Origin: an uncultured Rhodospirillaceae bacterium
Lineage (GTDB): Bacteria > Pseudomonadota > Alphaproteobacteria > CAAGCB01 > CAG-977
NCBI GenBank assembly: GCA_900550445.1
Contig: URSF01000029.1
Coordinates: 1 to 29,932, forward strand
Direction of reading: 5' to 3'
DNA length: 29,932 bases
Under the pieces are notes generated by a model. That model did no database searches, was not told the DNA's origin, and was given only the letters and a program-made list of their open reading frames with translations. Numbering within the stretch: the first letter of the stretch is position 1; each line of letters starts with the position of its first letter. Shown piece after piece: positions 15,898 to 23,886 of this stretch. A program made the position numbers and the translations under genes.

Positions 15898-17532
15898 ATG
15901 AATATTAAAACCGTTCCGACAAAACCTTTTGAAGGGCAGCGTCCGGGAACTTCCGGGTTACGTAAAAAAGTAACCGTTTTTGAACAACCGCATTATCTGG
16001 AAAACTTTGTTCAGTCTATTTTTGACAGCCTTGACGATTTTCAGGGAAAAACGCTGGTGATCGGCGGCGACGGCCGTTACTTTAACCGCAAAGCCATTCA
16101 GACGATCATCAAAATGGCCGCGGCAAACGGCTTTGGCGAACTGATGATCGGCAAAGGCGGGCTGCTGTCAACGCCGGCGGCATCGTGCGTTATCCGCAAA
16201 TATCAGGCTTTCGGCGGCATTATCCTGTCCGCCAGCCATAATCCCGGCGGCCCGACAGAGGATTTCGGTATTAAATACAATATTTCCAACGGCGGTCCCG
16301 CTCCGGAAAAAGTAACGGAAGCAATTTATGCCAACACGCAAAAAATCGAAAGCTATCAGATCGCCGATACGCCCGATATTGATTTGGACACGATCGGGGA
16401 AAAAGTTCTGGGCGAAACGAAAATCAAGATCATTGATCCGGTATCCGATTACGCCGAACTGATGGCAAAGCTGTTTGATTTTGATTTGATTCGCCGGTTG
16501 TTTGAAGTCGGCAATTTCAAAATGCGTTACGACGCGATGCATGCCGTGACGGGCCCTTATGCCAAATACATTTTGGAAGAAGTCCTGAAGGCTCCCAAAG
16601 GAACCGTTGTCAACGGCGAACCGAAAGAAGATTTCGGCGGCGGCCACCCGGATCCGAATCTGGTGCACGCGCATAAACTGGTCGAATATATGTTTTCCGA
16701 CGAAGCGCCGGATTTCGGGGCGGCTTCGGACGGCGACGGCGACCGTAACATGATTTTGGGGCGCAAATTCTATGTCAACCCCAGCGACAGTCTGGCGGTT
16801 ATTGTGGCGAATTTCTGGAATGCACCCGGTTATGACCGCGGTTTGACAGGCGTTGCACGTTCCATGCCGACGTCGCAGGCCGTTGACCGCGTGGCGCGCG
16901 GCATGGGTATGAGCTGTTATGAAACCCCGACGGGCTGGAAGTTCTTCGGCAACCTTTTGGACGCGAACAAAGCGACCATCTGCGGCGAGGAAAGTTTCGG
17001 CACGGGATCGAATCACGTTCGTGAAAAAGACGGTTTGTGGGCGGTTTTATACTGGCTGAACATTATCGCCGCCGTAAATATGTCGGTGGAAGAAATCGTC
17101 AAAGCGCACTGGAAAAAATACGGACGGAATTTCTATTCCCGTCACGACTATGAAGCCGTTGACAGCAAAATCGCCAATGAAATCATGGATAACATGCGCG
17201 CGATGGCGGCGGACGGCGTCGGTAAATTTTACGGTGATTACGAAGTCGAAACGTTTGATGATTTCAAATATGTCGATCCCGTTGACAAAAGCGAAAGCGC
17301 GCATCAGGGAATTCGCATTTTGTTCAAGGACGGATCGCGTATCGTTTTCCGTTTGTCCGGCACGGGAACGCAAGGAGCAACAATTCGTATTTACATTGAA
17401 AAGTACGAACCCAATGTTGCCCGTCATGACATGGATCCGCAGGAAGCTTTGGCAGAACTGATTGAAATTGCCGAAGAAATTTCCGGCGTTAAAGCCAAAA
17501 CGGGACGCAAGGCGCCTGATGTCATTACCTGA
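15898..17532 (+). CDS. pgm: Alpha-D-glucose phosphoglucomutase
   Basis: This enzyme interconverts glucose 1-phosphate and glucose 6-phosphate, linking central metabolism to sugar-nucleotide and storage polymer synthesis. The 544-residue length and the N-terminal KPFEGQRPGTSGLRKK match the eukaryote-type Pgm family. The phosphoserine loop is SASHNPGG, followed by TEDFGIKYN. The metal-binding loop is SDGDGDRN. The sugar-binding loop is CGEESFG, and the phosphate-binding loop near the C-terminus is RLSGTGTQG. The start has a strong GGGGGAC site. Its last 14 bases overlap the start of the second hexomutase gene, so the two are co-transcribed and probably translationally coupled. Confidence 0.95.
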   Translation: MNIKTVPTKPFEGQRPGTSGLRKKVTVFEQPHYLENFVQSIFDSLDDFQGKTLVIGGDGRYFNRKAIQTIIKMAAANGFGELMIGKGGLLSTPAASCVIRKYQAFGGIILSASHNPGGPTEDFGIKYNISNGGPAPEKVTEAIYANTQKIESYQIADTPDIDLDTIGEKVLGETKIKIIDPVSDYAELMAKLFDFDLIRRLFEVGNFKMRYDAMHAVTGPYAKYILEEVLKAPKGTVVNGEPKEDFGGGHPDPNLVHAHKLVEYMFSDEAPDFGAASDGDGDRNMILGRKFYVNPSDSLAVIVANFWNAPGYDRGLTGVARSMPTSQAVDRVARGMGMSCYETPTGWKFFGNLLDANKATICGEESFGTGSNHVREKDGLWAVLYWLNIIAAVNMSVEEIVKAHWKKYGRNFYSRHDYEAVDSKIANEIMDNMRAMAADGVGKFYGDYEVETFDDFKYVDPVDKSESAHQGIRILFKDGSRIVFRLSGTGTQGATIRIYIEKYEPNVARHDMDPQEALAELIEIAEEISGVKAKTGRKAPDVIT

Positions 17533-18913
17533 TCAGGAAATTTTAAATAAATCTGTTCTGCGCGCCGCGGATATCCGCGGCGTTGCAGGTTTAACGCTGA
17601 CGGATCGGTCCGCAGAGCTGATCGGCCGGGCTTTCGGAACTGTTCTGATACGCGCGGGATTGCGTAAATGTCTGGTCGGCGGCGACGGACGGCTGTCAAC
17701 GCCGGCTTTGTCTGCAGCTTTGATCCGCGGGCTGCTTTCTTGCGGTTTAGAGGTGCTAAATATCGGTTGCTGCCCGACGCCGATGCTGTATTTTGCGGCG
17801 GTTCTGACAAAAAAGTCGGGCGGCGTTATGGTGACAGCGTCGCATAATCCGAAAGAATATAACGGCTTTAAGCTGATGATTGACGGCAAGTCTTTTTGCG
17901 GCGCTGAAATTCAAAATCTGGGGACTCTGATTGAACGGGGCGATTTTGAATACGGAGAAGGAATTTTATATAATGAAGATTTCCTGCCTCGGTATATTGA
18001 CCGTCTTGTCCGGGATTTTTGCCCTGACGGAAAACCGCTGACGGTTGTGTGGGATTGCGGCAACGGAACGGCGGGCGTTGTCGTGCCCGCGCTGGTTCGG
18101 CGTCTGCCGGGACGGCATATCGTGCTGAACGAACGGGTGGACGGGAATTTTCCGGCCCATGCGCCTGATTCGTCAAAAATTGAAAACCTGACGGTTTTGC
18201 GTGAAACGGTCTTGCGCGAAAAAGCTGATTTAGGGTTGGCTTTTGACGGAGATTCAGACCGTCTGGGCGTTATTGACGCGCAGGGTGAATTTTTGGAAAC
18301 AGACCGTTTGCTGCAAATTTTTGCGGAAGAAATTTTAAAAACGCATGCCGGCGCCGTTTTTATTGCCGATATTAAATCCAGCAAAACATTTTTTTCCGAA
18401 ATCCGGCGCATGGGCGGGCAGCCTTTAATCTGGCGGACAGGACATTCTTTTATTAAAACAAAAATGAAAGAAACCAATTCTCCTTTAGGTGGGGAAATGA
18501 GCGGTCATATTTGCTTTGCCGATAAATATTACGGATTTGACGATGCCTTGTATTCGGCGATCCGCCTGTTGGATATTGCGGCTCATAGACGAAACGAATC
18601 GCTGCAGGACAGAATACGGCGGATTCCGAAAACGTTTGCCAGCCCTGAAATTCAAATTGCCTGTCCGGACGAAGAAAAGTTTCAATGTGTTGAAAAAGTT
18701 AAAGAAATTCTGCGCGCGCGCGGTGATTCGTTCGATGAAACGGACGGTATTAAATATGTTTACCCGTCAACGGGTTGGTGGCTGCTGCGTGCGTCAAACA
18801 CATCGCCGTGTCTGGTCTGCAGAGCCGAAGCCGATACGTCCGAGGAGCTGAATTTGCTGAAAAGAGATTTATTTCAGCTGATTGAGTCTGTTCAACATAT
18901 TGAATTTATTTAA
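17519..18913 (+). CDS. Phosphomannomutase/phosphoglucomutase (ManB/AlgC type)
   Basis: This alpha-D-phosphohexomutase of 464 residues (from the ATG at 17519) is close to the 463 of AlgC. It likely converts mannose 6-phosphate to mannose 1-phosphate for GDP-mannose, and may also act on glucose phosphates. The phosphoserine loop is TASHNPKEYNG, the metal loop FDGDSDRLG, the sugar-specificity loop GGEMSGH, and the phosphate loop RASNTSP. I chose 17519 over the in-frame upstream ATG (17462) because RAADIRG then falls at the usual N-terminal position. This overlaps pgm by 14 bases. No strong Shine-Dalgarno is visible, consistent with coupling to pgm. Activity on mannose versus glucose cannot be fixed by eye. 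Confidence 0.9.
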   Translation: MSLPDQEILNKSVLRAADIRGVAGLTLTDRSAELIGRAFGTVLIRAGLRKCLVGGDGRLSTPALSAALIRGLLSCGLEVLNIGCCPTPMLYFAAVLTKKSGGVMVTASHNPKEYNGFKLMIDGKSFCGAEIQNLGTLIERGDFEYGEGILYNEDFLPRYIDRLVRDFCPDGKPLTVVWDCGNGTAGVVVPALVRRLPGRHIVLNERVDGNFPAHAPDSSKIENLTVLRETVLREKADLGLAFDGDSDRLGVIDAQGEFLETDRLLQIFAEEILKTHAGAVFIADIKSSKTFFSEIRRMGGQPLIWRTGHSFIKTKMKETNSPLGGEMSGHICFADKYYGFDDALYSAIRLLDIAAHRRNESLQDRIRRIPKTFASPEIQIACPDEEKFQCVEKVKEILRARGDSFDETDGIKYVYPSTGWWLLRASNTSPCLVCRAEADTSEELNLLKRDLFQLIESVQHIEFI

Positions 18914-18936
18914 TTTTTTTAATTTGTTACGCTTTT

Positions 18937-18978
18937 GCCACAATTCGCCACAATTCAGACCATAATTTCGCCACAATT
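18937..18978 (+). repeat. Three direct GCCACAATT repeats
   Basis: Identical 9-mers occur at 18937-18945, 18947-18955 and 18970-18978, mostly within TTNGCCACAATT. The first two are 10 bases apart and the third is 23 bases further, roughly in phase with the DNA helix. A similar TTTTGCCACAA occurs near the right end of the window at about 29863. Function unknown. Confidence 0.6.
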
Positions 18979-19135
18979 TATCATTATTCTGAAAGAAGCT
19001 TAGAAAAGATTTGCTTTCAAACGAGTGTTTTTTAAGTACTGGCATGACGACGGTGTCGTTACAAAACAAAGAAAAAGAATGGGGTAAACTCCATCAGAAA
19101 CAAAAAAGGCTTAAATGTTCTTTTATATCCAAACG

Positions 19136-19166
19136 AAAAATCCTCCGCCGGTGCGGAGGATTTTTT
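19136..19166. terminator. Bidirectional terminator between phosphomannomutase and prfC
   Basis: A perfect 13-bp stem (19136-19148 with 19153-19165) with a 4-base loop is flanked by A and T runs, giving U tails on both strands. It can end prfC on the minus strand and any plus-strand transcript from the hexomutase pair. Confidence 0.88.
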
Positions 19167-19236
19167 ATCGTCGGGTTCGGCAGTTTTTCATAAAAACTCC
19201 CCACCGGAAAAGCAGTTTTTTTTCATTGACCGCACA

Positions 19237-20814
19237 TCAGGCGTTCTGACGGGTTTCTTGCAGTTTAATATTGGGAAAATCTTCAGTCGTTTTATTCAAA
19301 TGCCAGGCATTACGCGCTAAAAACACCCACTCCCCGTCATGATCCGTCGCCAAAGCCGACCGGTTGGCATTGACGAAAGCTTCCAAATCCGCCGGCGTCT
19401 GAGCTTTGACCCAGCGCGCCGTATACAAGCTGGTCGGTTCAAAAATAACGGGAATTTCGTATTCCGTACGGATACGGTCCGCCAAAACGTCAAACTGCAA
19501 AGAACCGACAACGCCGACAATCCAATCCGTCCCCACTGTCGGCTTAAATACGCTGGCGCCGCCTTCTTCGGCGATCTGCTGCAAAGCTTTGCCCAGATGT
19601 TTAGCTTTCAACGGATCCGTTGAACGAATCTTTTGCAGCAGTTCCGGCGCAAAAGAAGGAATTCCCGTAAAAGTCAGCTGTTCGCCTTCGCTTAAAGCGT
19701 CGCCGATCCTTAAATTGCCGTGATTGGGCAGACCGATAATATCGCCGGGCAGCGCTTCATCGGCCAGCTCGCGTTCCTGCGCCAAAAACATAATCGGATT
19801 ATGCATCGGCAGATATTTTCCGCTGCGCACATGTAAAAGTTTCATGCCGCGCTGAAAATGCCCGGAACATAACCGGACAAAAGCAATGCGGTCGCGATGT
19901 TTCGGATCCATATTGGCCTGAATTTTAAAGACAAAACCGCTGACTTTTTCTTCCGTCGGGTCAATCTTGCGCGAAACCGCCGGCTGAGGACGCGGTGACG
20001 GCGCATAAGCGACCAAACCGTCAATCAATTCGCGCACGCCGAAGTTATTAATAGCCGATCCGAAGAAAACCGGCGTCTGAATACCTTCCAGATAAGCCTG
20101 TCTGTCAAAAGCGGGGCATACGCCGCGCACCATTTCCACATCTTCGCGCAATTTGGCCGCCAAGTCGGCAGGTAGCAAAACGTCCAGTTTCGGATCATCT
20201 AACCCGTTGCAGACTTCCGCTTCCGCCGTTGCGCCGCGTTCCATTAGAAACAATCGGTCGTTTAACAGATCATAGCACCCTTTAAAATCTCTGCCCGATC
20301 CGATCGGCCAGGTTACGGGAGCAACTTCCAAAGCCAGCGTGTCTTCGATTTCAGACAACAAAGCAAAAGGATCCTGTGAATCCCGATCCATTTTGTTGAT
20401 AAACGTTATAATCGGCACATCGCGCAGGCGGCAGATTTCAAATAATTTACGCGTGCGCGCCTCAATCCCTTTCGCCGCGTCGATGACCATGACGGCAGAA
20501 TCGACCGCCGTTAAAACGCGGTAAGTATCTTCGGAAAAGTCTTCATGTCCCGGCGTATCCAGCAGATTAAACGTGCAGCCTTTATATTCATATGTCATAA
20601 CGGACGATGCTACGGAAATACCGCGTTCGCGTTCAACCTTCATCCAATCCGAACGGGCGCGGCGCTGTTCTCCGCGCGCTTTGACGGCGCCGGCCATTTG
20701 AATGGCTCCCCCGAACAACAGCAGTTTTTCGGTCAAAGTCGTTTTACCGGCGTCCGGGTGAGAAATAATCGCAAACGTTCTGCGATGCGCCGTTTGTTCT
20801 GCTAAAGACGTCAT
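19237..20814 (-). CDS. prfC: Peptide chain release factor 3
   Basis: RF3 is a translational GTPase that recycles class I release factors from the ribosome after termination. The 525-residue protein (E. coli 529) has the G1 loop SHPDAGKTT (18-26), switch II DTPGHEDF and the G4 motif NKMDR. The RF3-type insertion RSDWMKVERERGISVASS follows switch I. The C-terminal domains, with GSLQFDVLADRI and the YTARWVK region, separate RF3 from EF-G and BipA. AGAGGC precedes the start. It lies 116 bases downstream of the DUF502 gene on the same strand. Confidence 0.96.
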   Translation of the reverse strand: MTSLAEQTAHRRTFAIISHPDAGKTTLTEKLLLFGGAIQMAGAVKARGEQRRARSDWMKVERERGISVASSVMTYEYKGCTFNLLDTPGHEDFSEDTYRVLTAVDSAVMVIDAAKGIEARTRKLFEICRLRDVPIITFINKMDRDSQDPFALLSEIEDTLALEVAPVTWPIGSGRDFKGCYDLLNDRLFLMERGATAEAEVCNGLDDPKLDVLLPADLAAKLREDVEMVRGVCPAFDRQAYLEGIQTPVFFGSAINNFGVRELIDGLVAYAPSPRPQPAVSRKIDPTEEKVSGFVFKIQANMDPKHRDRIAFVRLCSGHFQRGMKLLHVRSGKYLPMHNPIMFLAQERELADEALPGDIIGLPNHGNLRIGDALSEGEQLTFTGIPSFAPELLQKIRSTDPLKAKHLGKALQQIAEEGGASVFKPTVGTDWIVGVVGSLQFDVLADRIRTEYEIPVIFEPTSLYTARWVKAQTPADLEAFVNANRSALATDHDGEWVFLARNAWHLNKTTEDFPNIKLQETRQNA

Positions 20815-20930
20815 TTAAGCCTCTGTTTTAAAAATCATTACGGATTTCTTTTAACACTTTCCAGATTAAAAGGAAAGAAGTGAAACAAAATTATCCCGGC
20901 GCATAATTTTACCGCGTGCAAGATACGGTC

Positions 20931-21590
20931 TTAATTTTTCTTTTTGGAAACAATTCCCAGCGAAATAACCATTTTCAATCCGTCTTCAACGGAAATATTC
21001 AGCGGAATAACCTCTTGCCTGCGATACATGCCCCAATACCCGGACGTCGGATTCGGCGTGGTCGGAACATAAACGGAAATCAATTCGTTATCATTTAACG
21101 CATTTGACAAAGCGTACGGCACATCAGAAGTCACAAACGCGACCGTCCAAACGTCTTTTCTGGGAAATTCGACCAAAACAACCTGACGGAACGCATTTGA
21201 TTTTTTGGAAAAAACAGTTTCAAACAACTGCTTAAATGTCGAATAAATGCCTGAAACAAAGGGCATTTTTTCCCACATGCGTTCCCAAATACGCACAAAC
21301 AGCCGTCCCAGATACCCCGTTGTAAACGCCCCCAGCACAATCAGAGCCACGATAACAATCACGACCCCCAGTCCGGGAATTGCAAACGGCAGATATTGTT
21401 CCGGATTATATTCTTCCGGAATTAAATGACGCACTTTATTATCAATAAAACTGACGAATAAAACAGCCAGATAGATCGTCAACGCCGGCGGCGCCGTAAC
21501 CAAAAGCCCCGTTAAAAAATAATTGCGCAGACGCGTCATCAGCGTTGCCTGATTATTTTCTTTAACTTCCGGTGCGGATTTGTCAGGCAT
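20931..21590 (-). CDS. DUF502 family membrane protein
   Basis: This 219-residue inner-membrane protein has two hydrophobic hairpin segments (about 26-48 and 72-95). A soluble region with the conserved VPTTPNPTSGYWG follows, and this identifies the DUF502 family. The N-terminal RLRNYFLTGLLVTAPPALTIYL is also typical. The family is widespread in proteobacteria and cyanobacteria, with no firm biochemical role known to me. The start is preceded by GAGGGGAG. It follows the small acidic protein gene by 20 bases and precedes prfC by 116, so a three-gene transcript is likely. Confidence 0.88.
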   Translation of the reverse strand: MPDKSAPEVKENNQATLMTRLRNYFLTGLLVTAPPALTIYLAVLFVSFIDNKVRHLIPEEYNPEQYLPFAIPGLGVVIVIVALIVLGAFTTGYLGRLFVRIWERMWEKMPFVSGIYSTFKQLFETVFSKKSNAFRQVVLVEFPRKDVWTVAFVTSDVPYALSNALNDNELISVYVPTTPNPTSGYWGMYRRQEVIPLNISVEDGLKMVISLGIVSKKKN

Positions 21591-21610
21591 TGTCTCCCCT
21601 CGTCAAGGCA

Positions 21611-21973
21611 TCAAGCCAGCTGCAAGATGCCTTTTTCTATGGCTTTCAACATAACGGCGATATCACGCCAACCCGGGACAGGTTTTCCGTCGTCCTGAAA
21701 CAGATCAATTCCTTTGCGAAAACAGTATTCATAGACGTCTTCGGGATCGGAATCCAGCACTTCGTCCCACAGCGTTTCCATTTCAGGATTATCATAATCA
21801 GGCACGTCCCCGAAAATACCGTACAAAACAGTTTCACGATCGTCTGAATATAAAAGGGCGGACAACGGATCAGCCGCGCCGGATATATCCGCCAGCTGCT
21901 GTTCTTTTTCTTCCTGCGAAGGCAAAAACGAAGCGGCACGGATCAAATTTTCTTCCGTATATTGATTAGACAA
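21611..21973 (-). CDS. Small acidic protein of unknown function with TTG start
   Basis: This 120-residue, strongly acidic, probably helical cytoplasmic protein has no signal peptide or membrane segment and no family I recognise. The start codon is TTG (complement of 21971-21973), chosen because AAAGGAAAAC lies about 6 bases upstream; no ATG fits this site. The codon composition resembles neighbouring genes and the reading frame is intact. It is first in a likely operon with the DUF502 gene and prfC, isolated from the upstream HAD gene by the terminator at 22112-22141. A TTG start may hold expression low. Confidence 0.7.
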   Translation of the reverse strand: MSNQYTEENLIRAASFLPSQEEKEQQLADISGAADPLSALLYSDDRETVLYGIFGDVPDYDNPEMETLWDEVLDSDPEDVYEYCFRKGIDLFQDDGKPVPGWRDIAVMLKAIEKGILQLA

Positions 21974-22111
21974 GATGTTTTCCTTTCATCAAACGAACTG
22001 ATTCTGCTTTATATAGATTGCAGGTTTCCGTTATGTCTGTCAAGAATCTGTTAACAAAAAAAGTCTTTTTGCAATTCAGCGATTTTTTAAATAATTTCAT
22101 ACGGTTTTATG

Positions 22112-22141
22112 AAAAAAGCACCGCATTTCTACGGTGCTTTT
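22112..22141 (-). terminator. Rho-independent terminator after the second HAD gene
   Basis: A 10-bp perfect stem (22114-22123 with 22132-22141) with an 8-base loop. On the minus strand it is followed by a T run, and it lies 18 bases beyond the HAD stop. It also has a T-rich tail on the plus strand. Confidence 0.85.
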
Positions 22142-22158
22142 CTTTTAATTTTATCAGA

Positions 22159-23202
22159 TCAGCGACCGCCGGTCATAGCCCTTAAAGCCGAAGCCATCGC
22201 CATAGACTGGCCGTTTGTCTGGTCTTTGGATTTTTCCGCAGATTTAAAGCGGAAATATTTGTTCAAATCCTTAAAGCCGCCTTCCAGAGTAACCATTTTT
22301 TCCTGATACTGTTTACCCAGAGCAGGATTTTCCCTGGACATTTTCGCCAGCATGTCCAGATGCGCCTGCGCGCCGACCTTGTAATCAGACATTTCGTTAA
22401 TCTTGGAATACATTTCCTGCGCTTTCGGGCAGACTTCGGAACCTTCTTTCTGCCAGGCGAAGTGGCACCCCAGACGAACCGCGCCGCCATCGGATTTAAT
22501 ATTATCGCCGACCATAACCGTTTCTTCGGCTTTAACACCGTGACGGTCCATAATCGCCTGCATTACGTCCATATTGGGTTTCCAGACGTCACCGGCGTTC
22601 ATGACCAACTTATCCCCCAGTTTTTCCACCAACTGATCGCGGTAGCCGTCATAACGGCCGCCCGTCACCTGCATCGGCGCCTTTTTAAACTGAGCCTTAC
22701 CGTCAACCATTTCGGTCGTTCCGTCGGCACGGCAAACCAAACCGTCAAGCAGATCAATCGGGAAATTCATGTCCGCCATACGGGCAATCGCGCCGGAAGC
22801 CGGAGAATCCGTATATAAAACAAACTGAGCGCCGGCGGCTTTGGCCTTGCGGACCGTGGCGACAACGCCTTCGTACATTTTATTGCCGCTGTGGTACTGT
22901 TTAGCCACATCATGGCAAATCTGAGCATCGCTTTTTTCCAGACGAGCGCGTTCTTCGGGCGATTTGCCTTCCAGACTTAAAGACGGCGTTTCCTTCAACA
23001 GATCGGGGAAGTTGTGGAAACGGGCATAACCGTCGGCGTTTTCACGGATATCGGCATACAAAGCGTCCTTTTCCATACCGCGGCTGGCGGCCAGAGCTTC
23101 GATCCCCTTATCCCAAGCCAATCCCCAGTTATTGAAGTAATCGGAAATCGTGTTGTCAATATCGCTGACGATCAATTTGACAGGTTTTCTTTCGCTCATC
23201 AT
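22159..23202 (-). CDS. HAD-superfamily phosphatase, paralog of the gene at 5483
   Basis: This 347-residue protein has the same layout as the HAD protein at 5483. Motif I is SDIDNT (nucleophile D14, acid/base D16), motif II FVLYTDS, the motif III lysine is within WKPNMD, and motif IV is MVGDNIKSDGG. The helical cap between motifs I and II is of similar size but little conserved. After the core, both share AWQK and a tail with GFKDLNKYFRF. This copy ends in a methionine- and alanine-rich stretch. I start it at the first of two tandem ATGs (23200-23202), with AGGAG about 10 bases upstream; a longer reading frame extends into promoter DNA. It is a single-gene unit with its own promoter and terminator, unlike its operonic paralog. 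Substrate unknown. Confidence 0.85.
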   Translation of the reverse strand: MMSERKPVKLIVSDIDNTISDYFNNWGLAWDKGIEALAASRGMEKDALYADIRENADGYARFHNFPDLLKETPSLSLEGKSPEERARLEKSDAQICHDVAKQYHSGNKMYEGVVATVRKAKAAGAQFVLYTDSPASGAIARMADMNFPIDLLDGLVCRADGTTEMVDGKAQFKKAPMQVTGGRYDGYRDQLVEKLGDKLVMNAGDVWKPNMDVMQAIMDRHGVKAEETVMVGDNIKSDGGAVRLGCHFAWQKEGSEVCPKAQEMYSKINEMSDYKVGAQAHLDMLAKMSRENPALGKQYQEKMVTLEGGFKDLNKYFRFKSAEKSKDQTNGQSMAMASALRAMTGGR

Positions 23203-23239
23203 GAGAAGTTCACTCCTACAAAAACATTCAATTAATATT

Positions 23240-23268
23240 TTTATACCGAAGCTTTTTTCTTTTTTCAA
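23240..23268 (-). promoter_or_regulatory. Sigma70-type promoter of the second HAD gene
   Basis: On the minus strand TTGAAA (23263-23268) and TATAAA (23240-23245) are separated by exactly 17 bases. This would give a leader of about 30 bases that contains the AGGAG ribosome binding site. Confidence 0.6.
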
Positions 23269-23479
23269 GCATATTTTGTCCAGAATTCTCTTTTTTTTCA
23301 AAAAAACGCCTTAATATGAAAAAAATATATTAAAAATCAATATGTTATATTTCCATCTTTTTTCTTTAAGACAGTGTTCGAAAAGGATTCCGTTTTCCGT
23401 CTTTTCCAAAAATGCGCAATAAAATAAAATAAACCGCGGCAAAATAGACAAAATCTTCTGAGTCGCCGGTTAAAACCTG

Positions 23480-23507
23480 TTGTCAAAATAAACTTCTGCC
23501 TTAATAT
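23480..23507 (+). promoter_or_regulatory. Sigma70-type promoter of the unknown gene/mazG unit
   Basis: TTGTCA (23480-23485) and TAATAT (23502-23507) are separated by 16 bases and lie 33 bases before the start codon at 23541. The -10 box sits inside a small GCCT/AGGC inverted repeat. Confidence 0.55.
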
Positions 23508-23540
23508 AGGCGGAGTTTACAGGAAACAAAGGGAAAAACA

Positions 23541-23879
23541 ATGAACGATTCCGCGCATGCCCGATTTTTTACTCCGCCGTATGATTTCATTGACAACGGG
23601 GAATCAGAACTGATGCTGGTTTGCGAAACAGTGCCCGAAGAACCCGAAGCCCCGCTTTTTTATTTTGACGGCCGACAAGCCGTTTTAAAACGCAGAACCG
23701 GGCAGTTCATCGTTTTTTCCTTTATTGAAAACGCCGTCAAAAAACTGTTGGGCGGAATCGAAAAAATCATGATGACGGAAATGAACGGTACAGAAATCGT
23801 CCGGGTATATGAAGCGGCCGTCAGATTCGTCGGCCCGGACGAACTGCCTTCCGCCGGCAAAAAAGAAAATATCGGATAA
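23541..23879 (+). CDS. Hypothetical protein upstream of mazG
   Basis: This 112-residue protein has no family I recognise. It appears soluble, without signal peptide or membrane helix. The middle reads like a short beta-rich stretch (LFYFDGRQAVLKRRTGQFIVF) followed by a helix (NAVKKLLGGIEKIM). The start is backed by AAAGGGAAAAAC and by the promoter at 23480-23507. The stop lies 7 bases before the mazG start codon, which has no good ribosome binding site of its own. Translation of mazG may therefore depend on this gene. Confidence 0.7.
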   Translation: MNDSAHARFFTPPYDFIDNGESELMLVCETVPEEPEAPLFYFDGRQAVLKRRTGQFIVFSFIENAVKKLLGGIEKIMMTEMNGTEIVRVYEAAVRFVGPDELPSAGKKENIG

Positions 23880-23886
23880 TAATGAC

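Larger units (their letters stand above)
18914..19236. other. Intergenic region with repeats and a terminator, no protein gene
   Basis: This 323-base gap lies between the convergent phosphomannomutase and prfC genes. It contains three copies of GCCACAATT (18937-18978) and small inverted repeats near 19046-19059 and 19080-19094, then a strong bidirectional terminator (19136-19166). A 60-codon ORF from 19011 runs through that terminator and is not credible. A short RNA ending at the terminator is possible but not established. Confidence 0.5.
23203..23540. other. Divergent AT-rich intergenic region with promoters both ways
   Basis: This 338-base stretch separates the second HAD gene (minus) from the unknown gene at 23541 (plus). 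It holds a promoter for each (23240-23268 and 23480-23507). The middle part is very AT-rich, with runs of A and T, and shows no coding sequence I would defend. Confidence 0.6.

Noticed and set aside
16168..17016. Long minus-strand open frame of 282 codons inside pgm
   Set aside because: It is the antisense shadow of a certain phosphoglucomutase gene, has no recognisable domain, and reflects the codon bias of the true strand.
19011..19193. Plus-strand frame of 60 codons between phosphomannomutase and prfC
   Set aside because: It runs straight through the strong terminator at 19136-19166 and lacks a ribosome binding site.
22159..23301. Longer 380-residue form of the second HAD protein
   Set aside because: The extra N-terminal residues cover the promoter boxes and the ribosome binding site that fit the start at 23202, and they have no counterpart in the paralog.
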